A DNA stretch of 64,000 nt. Origin: Lunularia cruciata (Eukaryota; Streptophyta; Marchantiopsida; Lunulariales; Lunulariaceae). Both the position numbers and the translations under genes were made by a program. Below, piece after piece: positions 23,300-35,300 of the stretch; position 1 is the first letter of the stretch; each line of letters opens with the position of its first letter. The notes under the pieces were generated by a model, which was not told the origin of the DNA, did no database searches, and saw only the letters and a program-made list of their open reading frames with translations. Location: positions 74,352,333-74,416,332 of the forward strand of contig OX419756.1 in the NCBI GenBank assembly GCA_948567375.1, given 5' to 3'.

Positions 23300-24500
23300 C
23301 AGCGTATTGCCAAATTGTTTGGATCCTACGATTTCTTTCTAACATCTATAAAATTGATAGAAGTTGAGAAGTCTTTCCAGAATGGATCGTAAACTTGCAC
23401 AATCATTCCCCTACACAACAACGTTATCAATCGTCGTTCCTGGGATCGATAGAGAATAATATAGGAATCAAAATAGCCTTGAAAGAAACTTTGAGTTGAT
23501 TAATAAGCTCCAACACTAAGAAGCCTTTTATGAGATGCAGCGCTCAAGAGACTCACTAGTGAAAATCATTAATATGTTTATGTGATATATGGTTCTTAAA
23601 CCTGTAGACGAAGATTGATCATTGCATTGCTGTATAATTCATAACCTGACGTACATATTAATAAAAAGTGGAAACGCTGGGTACCCTACGAGGTTGTGCA
23701 TGGTGACCTGCAGTTGAGTCTCCTCGGAATAACATAGTTTTGGCATAATAGGGCGACTGTTACCTTTAGTCTCGTCTGTAAAGCATGCTATTTTGAAATC
23801 TTATGGCTGCGCAGGTACGTCTATCGAGATGAATCGTATGTTGAATGTGTTCGCAGCAAAGGTAATGCTAATTGTGTCCAAGATGCGCACCATATGCATG
23901 TAATGTAACAAACAGACTATGTATGAATAGAGTTGGAATTCATCAACTTGTCGGGGATGTGAGAAATCTTGAACGGTGCTGTGGCCTATGTAATGGAAAC
24001 TAAACCAAAAAAAAAACATATATGAGTTGCAACTAAGACCAGATGAATATTAGAAGCCAAGTCCCGGAACAACTTAAGTTTAATGTTGAGACTTAGTTGA
24101 TCTGGAACAACCTGGATTTAACGCTGCCTACTTTAGCCTAAAATTCTTATGAAGTTGAAAATTTGATTGTCTCTACTTCCAACACATTTTTACCTTTAAT
24201 GAACAGCAGTTGATCCCAGTACAGGATTACAAATTAGGAATTGACCATATTTTACACATAAAATTAAAGGGACACATTATAACAAAAACATGTTCGTTGT
24301 GACGGAGGAAGGTTCTCGACAACATGTAAACAACCTATGATTAGATTTGATCGAATTATTAAGACTTTGGTGTTAAAAACGGTATATGTTATGGCCGATA
24401 TTGGAAACTAAACATGCACATGAGCTACAACAAGATGACTTTTACAAGCGTGCAGCCAACTGCAATTGCAGAGCTCATCGACACTTGCAGAGCTCATCGA
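23300..24500 (+). repeat. Paralogous block A, 3' flank of the NLR gene (partner A' at 54,116-56,080)
   Basis: From ATTGCCAAATTGTTTG onward this region matches 54,118-56,080 in the same orientation, with indels. Shared landmarks are CATTCCCCTACAC, AAAATCATTAATATG, TTCATAACCTGACGTACATA and GAGCTACAACAAGA. No reading frame is conserved between the copies, so it is probably non-coding flank copied together with an LRR gene. Sequence from 24,500 to 25,120 has no recognised feature, apart from a protein-like plus-strand stretch at about 24,940-25,130 that I cannot assign. Confidence 0.8.
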
Positions 24501-25189
24501 CATCCCAACAAAAAAACATTTTTCAACAGTTCACTAGACTCTAATTATATTTTCTCATCACATTTCAATGTCTCCCCGTACACACACAAGATATACTCAT
24601 TGCAAAGTCTTCAAAGTACATGAAGGAAATTTGTATCCGCAAAATAAGCACACAGTCTTAAAAGATTAGTTGAACTAAAGATATAAGTTTATTGAAATTA
24701 TTTGCAGAAATACATTCAATTATGATTATGATAGGTTTATATACTATCTATTCTATTATGTACATTTATTTTATTGTTATACTAGAACACAGAACGGGAA
24801 GAAAAGAACACTCTTAAACTTGACCTCAAGCTGTATTTCATGTCAAGTTTGTGAAGTCCGGATCCTGATGGATATGAACATTGTGAAGACTCTCCAAGGA
24901 CTGTCCAATGGATCCGGTCCCCTCCCGTCCCACAAGTGGTCATGAAAGTCAAAGAGCAACACACGGCAAGATTTGTCTACTGGATTCATTTTTGGACGAC
25001 GGCAACTGGCCCCTCAAACTTGAGCTTGATGGCAAGGTCATGTGACGAAGGGAGTAGCCTGCACTGTCAAGTATCACAATCGCAATTGACCAAATTTTCC
25101 TTCCTCCCGCGTTGCTTGTAGATGAGAGCTTTGTTTGTGGTGTGTTAGAATAGGTTTGGAAATAAACCATTGCCAAAAATGTTGAAATA

Positions 25190-25711
25190 TAACACATATC
25201 AATATAAATTTATATTTGGTTCGAGATGATCAGATGACCGTAATGGATGTCTTAGATATGGATTTTACACATGATACAATTTTGGTGGGAGAGATTACAC
25301 ATCCACCTGGATGTGCAACAAGTGCAATAGCAACTAATAAGATCTCCAAGTATAGGGGTATGTTACGAGGTCACCTCTTTATTCCTCTAGCCTTGTTATG
25401 GACACTTCGACACATTTGTCAAGGAATGCGTGGGAGTTTATCATGTTCAATGCGCAAGGTACCATTTTCACTCTCATATTTTGGGTAGAGTGTGTCCATA
25501 GGAAAACAATCACACTAGGTGAGCATTCTTCAAAGGCTTGAATTGATTGTAGATAGACGAACTTGCATAGCTCAAGTATACTAGGTGCAACAGGGCAGAT
25601 TTGTTAACTCTATTGAACCTTAGCCTCGTTTTACCTATTTTGTCTCACCCTTGTACCGCTTGATGGGGTCTTCCTCTCCTTTGTGTTTTCTATGCAATCG
25701 CCCTTCTCTTT
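25190..25711 (+). mobile_element. 5'-truncated RLE-type LINE copy
   Basis: From GGTTCGAGATGATCAGATGAC (25,217) to about 25,695 it matches the C-terminal coding part and 3' end of the near-complete LINE (50,725-51,263), but with many stops and gaps. It is flanked by AAATGTTGAAATA at 25,177-25,189 and 25,712-25,724, a 13-bp target duplication. Some 27 bases of non-LINE filler lie at the 5' junction. There is no poly(A) tail. Confidence 0.8.
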
Positions 25712-25837
25712 AAATGTTGAAATACGAGGAACTATTGGTGATTTAAGTGTACGTCATTGGGGGCCAAGTCCATAAGAGGTATGATCTGTAGGTCAACAGT
25801 ACCTAGTTAATAATCACATCATGCTCCTAATGCTTTT

Positions 25838-26278
25838 GAGGTCACCTCTTTGTTCCTCTAGCCTTGGAGTTATATGGAGTGATGGACATGGCATTTGACA
25901 CATTTGGCAGGGAGTGTGCGAGAGCTTATCATGTTAGGCGTCAGTGGGTGCCACTCTCACTCTCCTACTTTGTAATATATTTTAGACAATGTGTTTCCAT
26001 TGCTCTACAAAGAATAGTGGCTGGTGCAATCCATAGTAAAGCAATCACATTAGGTGATGTTTCTTTGAATGCTCCAGTTGTGTATAGACCGTATAACTTG
26101 GATGCTCCAATTATATACAGACAATATGACTTGCATAGCTCGGATATCTTAGGTGCGGTAGGGCAAATTTCTCATATAGACTCCATTGAGACTTAGCCCC
26201 ATGTTACTTTTTTTGTCCCTCCTTTGGGGGGCTTGATGGTTTTCCCATCTTTCGTTTTTCCTAAGCGTTCTCCTTTTT
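25838..26278 (+). mobile_element. 5'-truncated RLE-type LINE copy
   Basis: It starts within GAGGTCACCTCTTTGTTCCT (matching 50,872 onward of the near-complete copy) and runs to the family's 3' end, TTTTTCCTAAGC. An open frame of about 110 codons keeps SLSYFVIYFRQCVSIALQR, so it is less decayed than its neighbour. Flanks are CTCCTAATGCTTTT (25,824-25,837) and CTCCTAACGGTTTT (26,279-26,292), a duplication of about 14 bp with mismatches. Block D' has the single unfilled site CTCCTAACGCT. Confidence 0.85.
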
Positions 26279-27076
26279 CTCCTAACGGTTTTTACAAAAT
26301 ACTGTGACTCAGGGTAAAGGTTAGAAAATTGTGAACTCGGAAGCAGCGGGGCAGCTTCTAGTTCAGTACTTCTCGTAGTCCTGAATAATATATTATAGTT
26401 TATTCTTGAGTTCAGTGCATTAAGTTGTCCACTTCACTCATCATGATCACTTTTTGGGTTCAGTTCTCGAAAAGCCTGCTGTCAATGAGGTAATGTCACT
26501 GCACGGATTTGTATGTATGGGTGGGTCGGTTTGGAAGAGGCTGCGAGGTATGACTTTCATATTACCAAGTGGAGATCATACGTTATTATGTGAATTTTCA
26601 GGCAGGATTAAAAGTGAGGCATGTAAACAGTACAGCTCATGGTTTGTAAGTGAAGTCAGCTATTTGTGAACTTGATCAGACCGCCGGGCTTTACTTTAGA
26701 GCCGGAATGAAAGTGGCTTCCCACCACAACTTCCAGACAAAAGCAGGTCCACAGTAGAACTAAAACTAACCTGTAGTTTTTCAATAGCCCCAGTCCGCGG
26801 TAAAATTCTGCAAATGCTGTACGGAAGAGTTTTTCAGCGTGCTGCACTTGCTTATTGTTCACACCAGCTTGCCGTCCTGATCTGAGCTCCAAGCATCCAC
26901 CGAGCTGTCTGTATGACACAACACATATTATAGCACACATAGCAACACAAACTACGACATTCTGAAATTCACGTTATGGATACTCTCAGCAAAATTATCA
27001 CAAATTGTTCTGAAGTGTGAGAAAATACTGTCTCTGGTTCCGCCCGTGAATAAGTGTGTCTATTAAAGAGACTATT

Positions 27077-28760
27077 AGTCTGTTTTTTAAGTTAGTATCT
27101 TTTTAGCTTCACCACGTGTACCATTAAGCAACAGTGGCGAGAATAATTATTAATTTGATTCCACCATTAAGCAGAATTAGAAATATTCAAGGACGAATAA
27201 CTATAAATTCGATTCCAACGGACTGATCAAAAGATTGAATTGCGAAAAAGGGTTGCATCTCTGACTAGAGATCGTTGATCATAATAACTAGCTATACTGT
27301 ATCATTCTTCAATGACAGGTGAACACATAGACAGATTATCAAATCGCGTGTTGTTGAGACTAATGGTAAACATTCGTGAATCATGTCTCCTTTGAACATA
27401 GTCACTTGTTGTATAGCTATTTAATTGTTGAATAAAATAGATATAGAAAATATTATCATCAATAGAAAAATATCCTAAAATTCTAAACGTACTAAACTGA
27501 AGTTGTATGAAGTTGCAATATCATTCAAGGAGGGAATATCCACATATTTAAAAAATTGAAGTAAATATGCCTTGCAACTTCATCTTTATTTATAACCCGT
27601 TCTCTCCCTTGTGATAAATTAAATCCCAAAATTGAAGAGAACAAAAGGTTCATGCAAAATGAAGATCTATACAAAGAGTGTTATTTTCATGAGTTAAAAC
27701 AGTCTTCAGAGGTCGAAATATTCTTACTAAACACAATGCATTTTTATCGGAGAGTTTGACTTACATAACACATGATTTTATGGCAGATTGAAAGACAGTA
27801 TTGTTTTCAATGCTGAACAATATATTTTGAGAAGCAGCGAAATATAAAGTAAATTAATAATTCTGATAAAAAAGTAAATCTAAAATTTAATTTTTGTAAT
27901 GTAGAATCGTTGGCACTTTCTTCCATACCTACAATAATTTCAAATCGTATACTTTGACTTGTAATGAATTGAATTGATTCTATCCTAAAAATGTATAAAA
28001 TGAGACTTTACAAAAGGAATATGCCGTAATGCAATTCAATTCTAAAGATACATTAAATTAAACTCTAGAAGAAGTATAGATTTATGCACTATATCCTACA
28101 TGAACAAAAGGTACCAGACTAGATTACATTAAATGTAATTAAATGGTTATTTTCCCAAAGGAGAGATTCTAAAAAGGATAATTTTAAATATAAATTCTTT
28201 TATATAAAATATTTTCATCATTGTTTACACAAAGAGCTGTGTAACAAGAGATAATTAAAAAATGGGATTATTGGGTGAACGTTATTCATAGCTTTCCAAT
28301 CATTCTCCACCTAGTGATAAACTGAAATTCAATGTTCCAAAACAAATTATTAACAACAAACAGTTTTGAGATTCAGCCTTTTAATTTTCAAAACACCCAC
28401 AGAAAACATAACGAGTTTGACAAATGACAAGGGTTCCAAGATCTTACCGGATAGACTTTTGTCAAGCATCGGAATAAGTAGTCCTCTCTAGTTGTTATAT
28501 TTCTTCGGTTAGAGAAATTTCAGATGCAAAATAAACAGAATTTCGACATCGCATAAAATATCCAACAAAGCATGTTGAAGTAGTCAAGTAGTCAAGTGTA
28601 AAATGTCCTTACTCCACTCAGGTGAGCCATTGACAGGAGTATGAGTCTGTCATGACTCAAAGGAGATCTTGACTCACTGCCATGGCTACAGAGAAGCACT
28701 ACGCATGGAAGGTGAACAGGAATGAGAAATATGAGAAAAGGTATAGTTTCCACGATCTTA
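27077..28760 (+). repeat. Paralogous block B (partner B' at 45,925-47,516)
   Basis: This AT-rich block matches B' in the same orientation. Shared landmarks are TAAGTTAGTATC, CCAACGGACTGATCAAAAGA, GTAACTTGTTGTATAGCTA-like sequence, CATTCTCCACCTAGTGATAA and GAGTTTGACAAATGACAAGG. A shorter, more diverged match occurs at 52,625-52,735. No reading frame is shared. Sequence from 26,400 to 27,077 has no recognised feature. Confidence 0.8.
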
Positions 28761-29049
28761 GACGACAGTGTATTTAGATCTTGTTCTCTACCTGTATGTA
28801 ATGAATGCAATAAAACATATTCGAGACTGTCACCCAAAATAGCTTGTATTGAGAGCGTCTCAACTGACTATGAATGATAATGTAATGCTGAGAATACAGA
28901 CAAATATTTCAAAAAGAAAAGATGAAATGTTATTCTGGGTTTGCGCAATCCTGCACTTCACTTCACCATCTCTTCTGGATCGGCAATATCTATTTCTTAG
29001 AAAGAAGGATGAGTGGGATATATCCACAGCGGCCAGGCCGATGCCCTAT

Positions 29050-29255
29050 CAAGCTATCATCTTCTCGAGGTGACTTATAAACATGAAATCCAAAAATATA
29101 GCTCACCAAGGAGAACAAGAAACACTACTTCAATGCTGCTAACCGTGACTATCAAGCTATCATCCTATAGAGGTAACTTACAAATCGGGAAACATTAGAT
29201 CCAAAAATATAGCTCACCAAGGAGGACAAGAAACACTACTTCAATGCTGCTAACC
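29050..29255 (+). repeat. Tandem duplication of about 103 bp in block C
   Basis: Two adjacent units share CAAAAATATAGCTCACCAAG and ACACTACTTCAATGCTGCTA. Block C' has a single unit (about 39,421-39,530), so the duplication happened after the two blocks separated, or C' lost one unit. Confidence 0.85.
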
Positions 29256-29941
29256 ATGAAAACTTTTGCGGTAGATGCATTAGATGATGGAAAAGAGATC
29301 GACCACCAATACATGAGTGGCTTTTGTGCATATTATGTATATTCTGTGTTATTGAGCTGGTGTGCTGTGAGTGGGGACCTGATGATGGAAATCATACATA
29401 TGACAATAATTTATCTGTAGCTCAAAACATAGTACTCATGTCATTGAGCTTGATTCTTGTTCCAAGAGTAGTCCATATCCAATTGGAGAAAGACTTTGGT
29501 GCAGATCAGGTACTAGTGTCACACTTCCTAAGTAGAATATCGTCTGCAGATTCCTCCTTGGATAAAAATGGAACTCCAGCTTTCTCCATTCTTGGCTCGT
29601 TATCGTCTTGCTGGCAGTTAAGATCTTGTGTGAGACTTTATACTTGCTATACACACAGCGATGCATGGCAAGTTTGTTTGCTTAGGGCAGGATGACATTT
29701 TATTACAAATGCCATTTATGCCTTTTTAATGTTTATATCATGAGAAAAGCCATCTTGATACTTAAGTCACCTTCAGTTTGATAGAATGGCAACAGGTGAT
29801 CAACTGGACACAAGGAAAACATTTATGGCTCTTGCATGTCATGATTTTATATGAATTTTATAGTTGTAGTTAAAGAGCCACTTATTATAATAGCTTCACT
29901 TGCACTTGCTTAGTACTATGAGTAACCTTTGCACAAAGGGA

Positions 29942-30453
29942 CAAAAAGAGGTGACCGTGTAGGAAAAATGAAGGATAGGAAGACCCCATCAAGCCGTACA
30001 AGGGAGAGACAAAAAAGGTAACATGGGGCTAAGCCCCAATAGAGTCTATATGAGAAATCTACCCTACCGCACCTAAGGTATCCGAGCTATGCAAGTCGTA
30101 CGGCTACACACAATTGGAGCATCCAAAGAAACATCACCTAATGTGATTGCTCTCCTATAGATTGTACCAGCCACTGCACTCTGTAGAGCAATGGACACAT
30201 GCTGTCTAAAATATGCTACAAAGTATGAGAGTGAGAGTGGTACCCCATGACGCCTAACATGATAAGCTCTTGTGCACTCCCTGACAAATGTGTCGAATGC
30301 CGTGTCCATCGCTCCATATAACTCCAAGGCTAGAGGAACAAAGAGGTGACCTCGCTGCATGCCCCTATACTTGGAGACCTTGCGACCTGCTGCTGCGCTC
30401 ACCGCCCATCCAAGGTGATGGGTAATCACTCCCTCCAAAGGGAGTGATTACCT
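29942..30453 (-). mobile_element. 5'-truncated RLE-type LINE copy with 16-bp target duplication
   Basis: The reverse complement matches about 50,800-51,263 of the near-complete LINE. An open minus-strand frame of about 121 codons keeps RKVSKYRGMQRGHLFVPLAL. It is flanked by CCTTTGCACAAAGGGA at 29,926-29,941 and again at 30,454-30,469. Block C' holds the single, slightly diverged site CCTTTGCAGAGAGGGA. About 17 bases of extra sequence lie between the family 3' end and the target duplication. No poly(A) tail is present. Confidence 0.9.
30421..30452. repeat. Perfect inverted repeat at the LINE 5' junction
   Basis: Arms of 14 bp, GGTAATCACTCCCT and its exact reverse complement, are separated by the 4-base loop CCAA. 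The left arm is LINE sequence. The right arm is extra and lies directly against the target-site duplication. Confidence 0.95.
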
Positions 30454-31385
30454 CCTTTGCACAAAGGGAGATTGGAATACTTTCTCTAATACAAATGCAA
30501 AGAGTAGAGTATGGGAATAAGTGCTGCACACGGAACACATTGTTGACGCTAACAGGTTATTGGATCATCTTTGGGGATTCTGAAACTACTTTCCTATTTT
30601 AAAATAACACATCTTCAACTTTCTGCCTTTTGCATGTAGCATCATGAACTAGACTGGTTCAGTTGTCAAATAATACTTCAATCTAGTCATTTTTGTGTGG
30701 CATTTTGACCCTCTTTAGCTTGAAAGAGTGACACTCCTAGGCTTTCTTACCACCTCATAACCACTGATCAATTACCTCACCTATTATATGCTACACCTCA
30801 AGAGCAACACAATTTCCTACATTAACATCAAAAAGAGAAAGAAAGAAAATGGTTCATGTAGTAAAATTTGTTGAATTCTTCCTATATATGTTTCTTTCTA
30901 ACCAATCACTCATGACTTTTAGCCATCTTTGAGCCTTTCAACTTGACTACATTTCAAACCAATCTACAAATTTGGGTCAGGAGATCAGTGGAACATGTAT
31001 TCTGGATAGAGTCTCTAGAAGATACCTCATCATTGGAACGGCCATTGAGTATTAAGTTGTTGTGATGCTAATTGTTGCTTGCGCTGTGCTCTTGCTTCTC
31101 ACAATTGCATGAAATGGTAATCAACTTTTCAGTGGATTCGTGACCATGAACATTAGCCTGACTGCCAAGCTTTCAGTGTTTATGTTTGAGTTGTCCGGAT
31201 TGCTCAGCTTGGAGTACTCACAAGCAAGTTTTTTTGTTAGTTCCGATGGCTTGAGGAGAGCAACTCGGTTCAGGTAAAGATGGCAGTAATGTCTAGCCAT
31301 TGAAGGCAAGTAAATTTGTGGCAATAGAAGATCAATGCAGAAGTTGGATTGCAAATTCGACATGTCACTCTGTTCAGTTGTTGGG

Positions 31386-31593
31386 AGAGGAAATTTATAG
31401 ATTACTCCCAAATGAGTATAAATGTAATGAGGTAGAAACAGCGATGCCCACTTGCACTCGCACTCCCTGCCTTCTTTACTAGATTTATTAGATTTACTAG
31501 AGGAAATTTATAGATTATTATCCAAATGAGCATAAATGTAACGAGGTAGAAACAGCGATGCCCACTTGCACTCGCACTCCCTGCCTTCTTTAT
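31386..31593 (+). repeat. Tandem duplication, two units of about 95 bp
   Basis: Both units contain GAGGTAGAAACAGCGATGCC and TGCACTCGCACTCCCTGCC and are almost identical. The duplication lies at the end of block C, outside the part shared with C'. Confidence 0.9.
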
Positions 31594-31650
31594 TTGTCTA
31601 TAGTATGAAGAGTAAATAAGAAATTATTAAATATTAAAAAATAAACATCT

Positions 31651-31975
31651 CGTAGATGAGAGGTTAGTTTGTGGTGTGTTCAAATAGGTCTGGCAACAAA
31701 CTACTGTCTTCTAAAAGCATTGAAAATGGAGGTCTATGATGACTTAGGCTCACCTCATTGGGATACCAAGTCCATCAGAGGTATGGTCTGGAGCTCGGCA
31801 GTACCTACCATTTTTGTTGCTTTCTAAAAAGCTATAATATCATATCATACTCCTAACGCTTGCTACACAATACAGTGACTCAGAAGGAAGCCTAGGAAAT
31901 TCTGAACTTGGAAGCAGTGGGCAGCTTCTAGTGCAGTTCTTCTCCATGCCCTGAATAACATATTATGGTATGCTA
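31651..31975 (+). repeat. Paralogous block D' (empty-site partner of D)
   Basis: It matches the host parts of 25,123-26,400 (TTTGTGGTGTGTT, CCAAGTCCAT, AATACAGTGACTCAG, GGCAGCTTCTAGT) without the two LINE copies found there. Confidence 0.8.
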
Positions 31976-32025
31976 GTAGGACCTTTGTCCTACGGACATT
32001 GTATAACATTTTATAACATTGTATA

Positions 32026-32345
32026 ATACTTTTTAATGAAAATTAGTATCGTTAGTTGTACTAATATCCTGTGATCATTCTTATGAGCAGTAGAAAAAAT
32101 ATTCAATTTATGGAAAGGACCATAATACAGTTCACTTTTTCTAATGAAAATTATTATCTTTAGTTTTTCTATTATCATGTGCTCATCCGTGTGAATAGTA
32201 GAAAAAATCAATTTATGGAAAGTGCCATCAATTAAATTCACGGTCACCAAAACAAATACTTGTGCCCACCTCCACATTTAATGAAAGTGCCATCAACTAA
32301 ACTCACTGCCACCAAAACAAATACTTGTGCCCATCTCCACATTTA
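32026..32345 (+). repeat. Two adjacent tandem duplications
   Basis: Units of about 105 bp at 32,026-32,130 and 32,131-32,225 share AATGAAAATTA, TAGAAAAAAT and CAATTTATGGAAAG. They are followed by 60-bp units at 32,221-32,280 and 32,286-32,345 sharing ACCAAAACAAATACTTGTGC and CTCCACATTTA. The second pair is almost identical and so younger. Confidence 0.85.
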
Positions 32346-32349
32346 AGTT

Positions 32350-35300
32350 AGATCGACCACGATTCAAAAGTCCTTGCTGACCATATAAATTTAAGGGGTT
32401 TTCGTAATGGATAACCCGAAAAAGCTAAGTAGAGATCTAGATTTGACTCCAAACTTTCAAGACATAATGATCAGATTACATCGACCTTAACGTTTCAAGA
32501 GTTCTACCGTTCTCAACTGAGGAACTGAGTACCAAATTCAGCTTTCTGGCCTCTATCGCATATCGACCTTAACTTTTCAAAGAGTTCTTCTGGTATCTGG
32601 TCCATAATTCATACGCTTCTCAACTCAGGAATTGATTAACAAATTCCGCTTCTGTCCTCTGTCGCATATCCAATCGTGATATCTGCCGTAGTTGCACACT
32701 TCTGTGGTCTTAGTCCGAAAGTGGAAGAGACAGTAAAACAGAGCTACATTACTGATGTAACATGATCTCTCTGAACGCCTGTTGCGTGGACTCACCTCTC
32801 GAAGCTATATGAACGCGTATCCAGTCACTATCATAATGGGTAATGGAAAACCAAGTTCACTGCGAGATTCACAAATGGCCTAGCATGTTGAAGCTTTTCG
32901 CAAAACCATATTTAAATTGTCTATTTTATTCCAACCTTGTGTTCTAGCCGGTAGATCCTTTCCGCCATAAAGCCTACCTGTTCGGTTTGGAACACCCTGT
33001 TCGAAGGTGGAAATGAGATTCCCGGTAGTCGAGGGCGTCAAGTACTCTCAACTCTTGCTGAAGCATGAAAGTCATGGTGTGTACTTTTTATTATTCGCAC
33101 GCTCTCATTGACTGATCACGAACACAGAACACAAAAGACAGGTTGTAAGCATGGAAGAATTGAAGAACATTTGCAAGAACGACTTTAGTTGATGCACAGT
33201 TGTATTCGTTTATAACTTGCTCCCGGGGTCTTCACGTGATCATCAACTTTCAGCTTGACATAACACCGAGTGCAATTCTCAATCTTAGCGATACAATTGC
33301 AAGTTGCTTGGTCCGTTGTTGTTTACAACTTCCAGGGTCTTCACTCGGTCACCAATGTTACGATGTTCTTTCACTCAATATTCTACAACCTGACACGGGA
33401 TGCAATTTTACCCGATACATCTATTGGGTTTAGAGTTTTGGGTTTGAAAAATAAAGGGTGTCATGGCTGTGTTAAAGCGAAGCATGAGAGGACTCTATAA
33501 ACTCTAAACCTCTGTTTGTAGTAGAAAATCGGGGTTTAACCTATATTGGGAAGAAGGATTAACACACTAAATGAGCACACTAAAATACCCTACAACTGGA
33601 ACTTGAATCCTAAACGCCCTCCCCAATCTTGAGTGTCTCGAATCTTCCAACTCTTGCTGAGGATCATGCACGGCGGTGCCAACTTTCCTCGCTAGCTTTA
33701 CTTCCTTCGTCAATAACTTCTTCCACGGAACTAAAACTTGTGAAACTTGTGGATGCGAGAAAAATTCCATCTGAAAGTTGTGTCACAGAGGTAGAATCAA
33801 CATCTGCAACTGTCCCTATAGTAAACGAACTTACCATCATCGTCATGATCGGTCACAACTTGGGAAACATAAGTCGCACAATGTAACGATCTTACTTAGG
33901 AAAGGGCTACTCAAGCATATACCTCCAAATAAACGAGAGAGAGAGTACAACCTGAAGGCGACCCAGTGAAAGAGCGTGCCCTAACTTCAAGTGTGTCAAC
34001 TTCGGGACTGGAGACCTGACCAGTTCATCCTCCAAACTCTGCAAGAGAAAGATCAAATAAGCAAGTTCGGCCACAAAGTATCAGGAGAATTGGAAAACAC
34101 AGGTAGGATGTAAAAAGTGGAGCTCGCGCAGTGAGAGCACATCATCAAAGTCAGCTGTGAGTAAGGGTGATCTTCCCTCACCTGGAAATGTGTATCATGA
34201 AGAGAAGATAATTTGTTTTCTCCCGTATATGTTTCAAACATGCTCCTCCTGACATTGGGAAGAAACCGTTAAAACTTTTTGTCCCCGTGTCGTAATTGAG
34301 TGCTCAGTGACTAAATCTTTCGATAAAAGCTTCAAAATTGAATACAACCAAACACCACCTTGGAAAAAGCTTTCTTAGTTTACAGAAAAGCTCACATCTG
34401 TCGGGGCCAGGAAACGCTGGGTTACAGAGATTTGACTAAAATACCTGGTCTTTGAAGGCTTACTATGTTGGATGGTAATGGATTTTGGGCGAGAATACAA
34501 GGTTAGGTTAATGCACTTAAGAGAAGTCTGTCTATCGAATCCACCCCTCGATCCATTATTATAGATTTCGATATATGGCTAGAGCACATATATTATTGCC
34601 TCGTAATCGGGTGATATCCATGAATAGAAACTAATAGTAAATTGTTTCACAAGCCAAACATATTTCATGTATGTAACGATGAATGGTTATCTTAGTGATA
34701 ATTTCATCAACTTTCAGGATAAAGTTCACGAGGTTTCTAATCGAAGCAAAGATGTAATTACGTCCTACAACTTTAAATTGAATACCTATACTAAAAGGCT
34801 TCATGAAAATTTTAAAATGATAAATTACTCAAATTAAATTCTAATTTTGAATAAAAATCATATTTGGTACAATATCACATGTTCCATAATTGCTAATTTA
34901 TATTTCTTAATTTTACATATCCATTTGGTGGCCTAACCAAGTGGTTAAACCAAAAATTGAAACAAAAAGGGAATTCATATTTCCTACTTGGTTCTAGAGT
35001 ATAGGTCTTTAATTCCAACTTCTATTGATGATCAAGAAAGAGCTTTCATCACCAATGCTTCAACTTCATCTTATATAAAGTAAAGTTATATCTTTGATGT
35101 ATTGTCTTTTTTTCATATCTTTGATGTAAGTTCCAAGGAAAAAAGAATCATAATGATTTTTTTTTCAACCCCACATAACATCCAATTCCTCCCCCTTGAT
35201 GGTACATGACATTAACTTTGCTTTCAAGGTCCAATGCATAAAACTAATAACTATATTAATCCTTTGGGTTTTAAACCTCTTTTCCAACCTACCAAATAGA

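Larger units (their letters stand above)
25123..26400 (+). repeat. Paralogous block D, carrying two LINE insertions (partner D' at 31,651-31,975)
   Basis: The host sequence GTAGATGAGAG...TTTGTGGTGTGTT...GGCAGCTTCTAGT matches D' in the same order. D' lacks both LINE pieces and is therefore a paralogous empty site for each. Confidence 0.8.
28850..31398 (+). repeat. Paralogous block C (partner C' at 39,216-41,228)
   Basis: It matches C' in the same orientation from CAACTGACTATGAATGAT to TTGGGAGAGGAAATTTA. Differences are a local tandem duplication (29,050-29,255) and a LINE insertion (29,942-30,453), both absent from C'. Frames of up to 141 codons exist in the copies but are broken differently in each, so there is no sign of selection for a protein. 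Confidence 0.85.
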
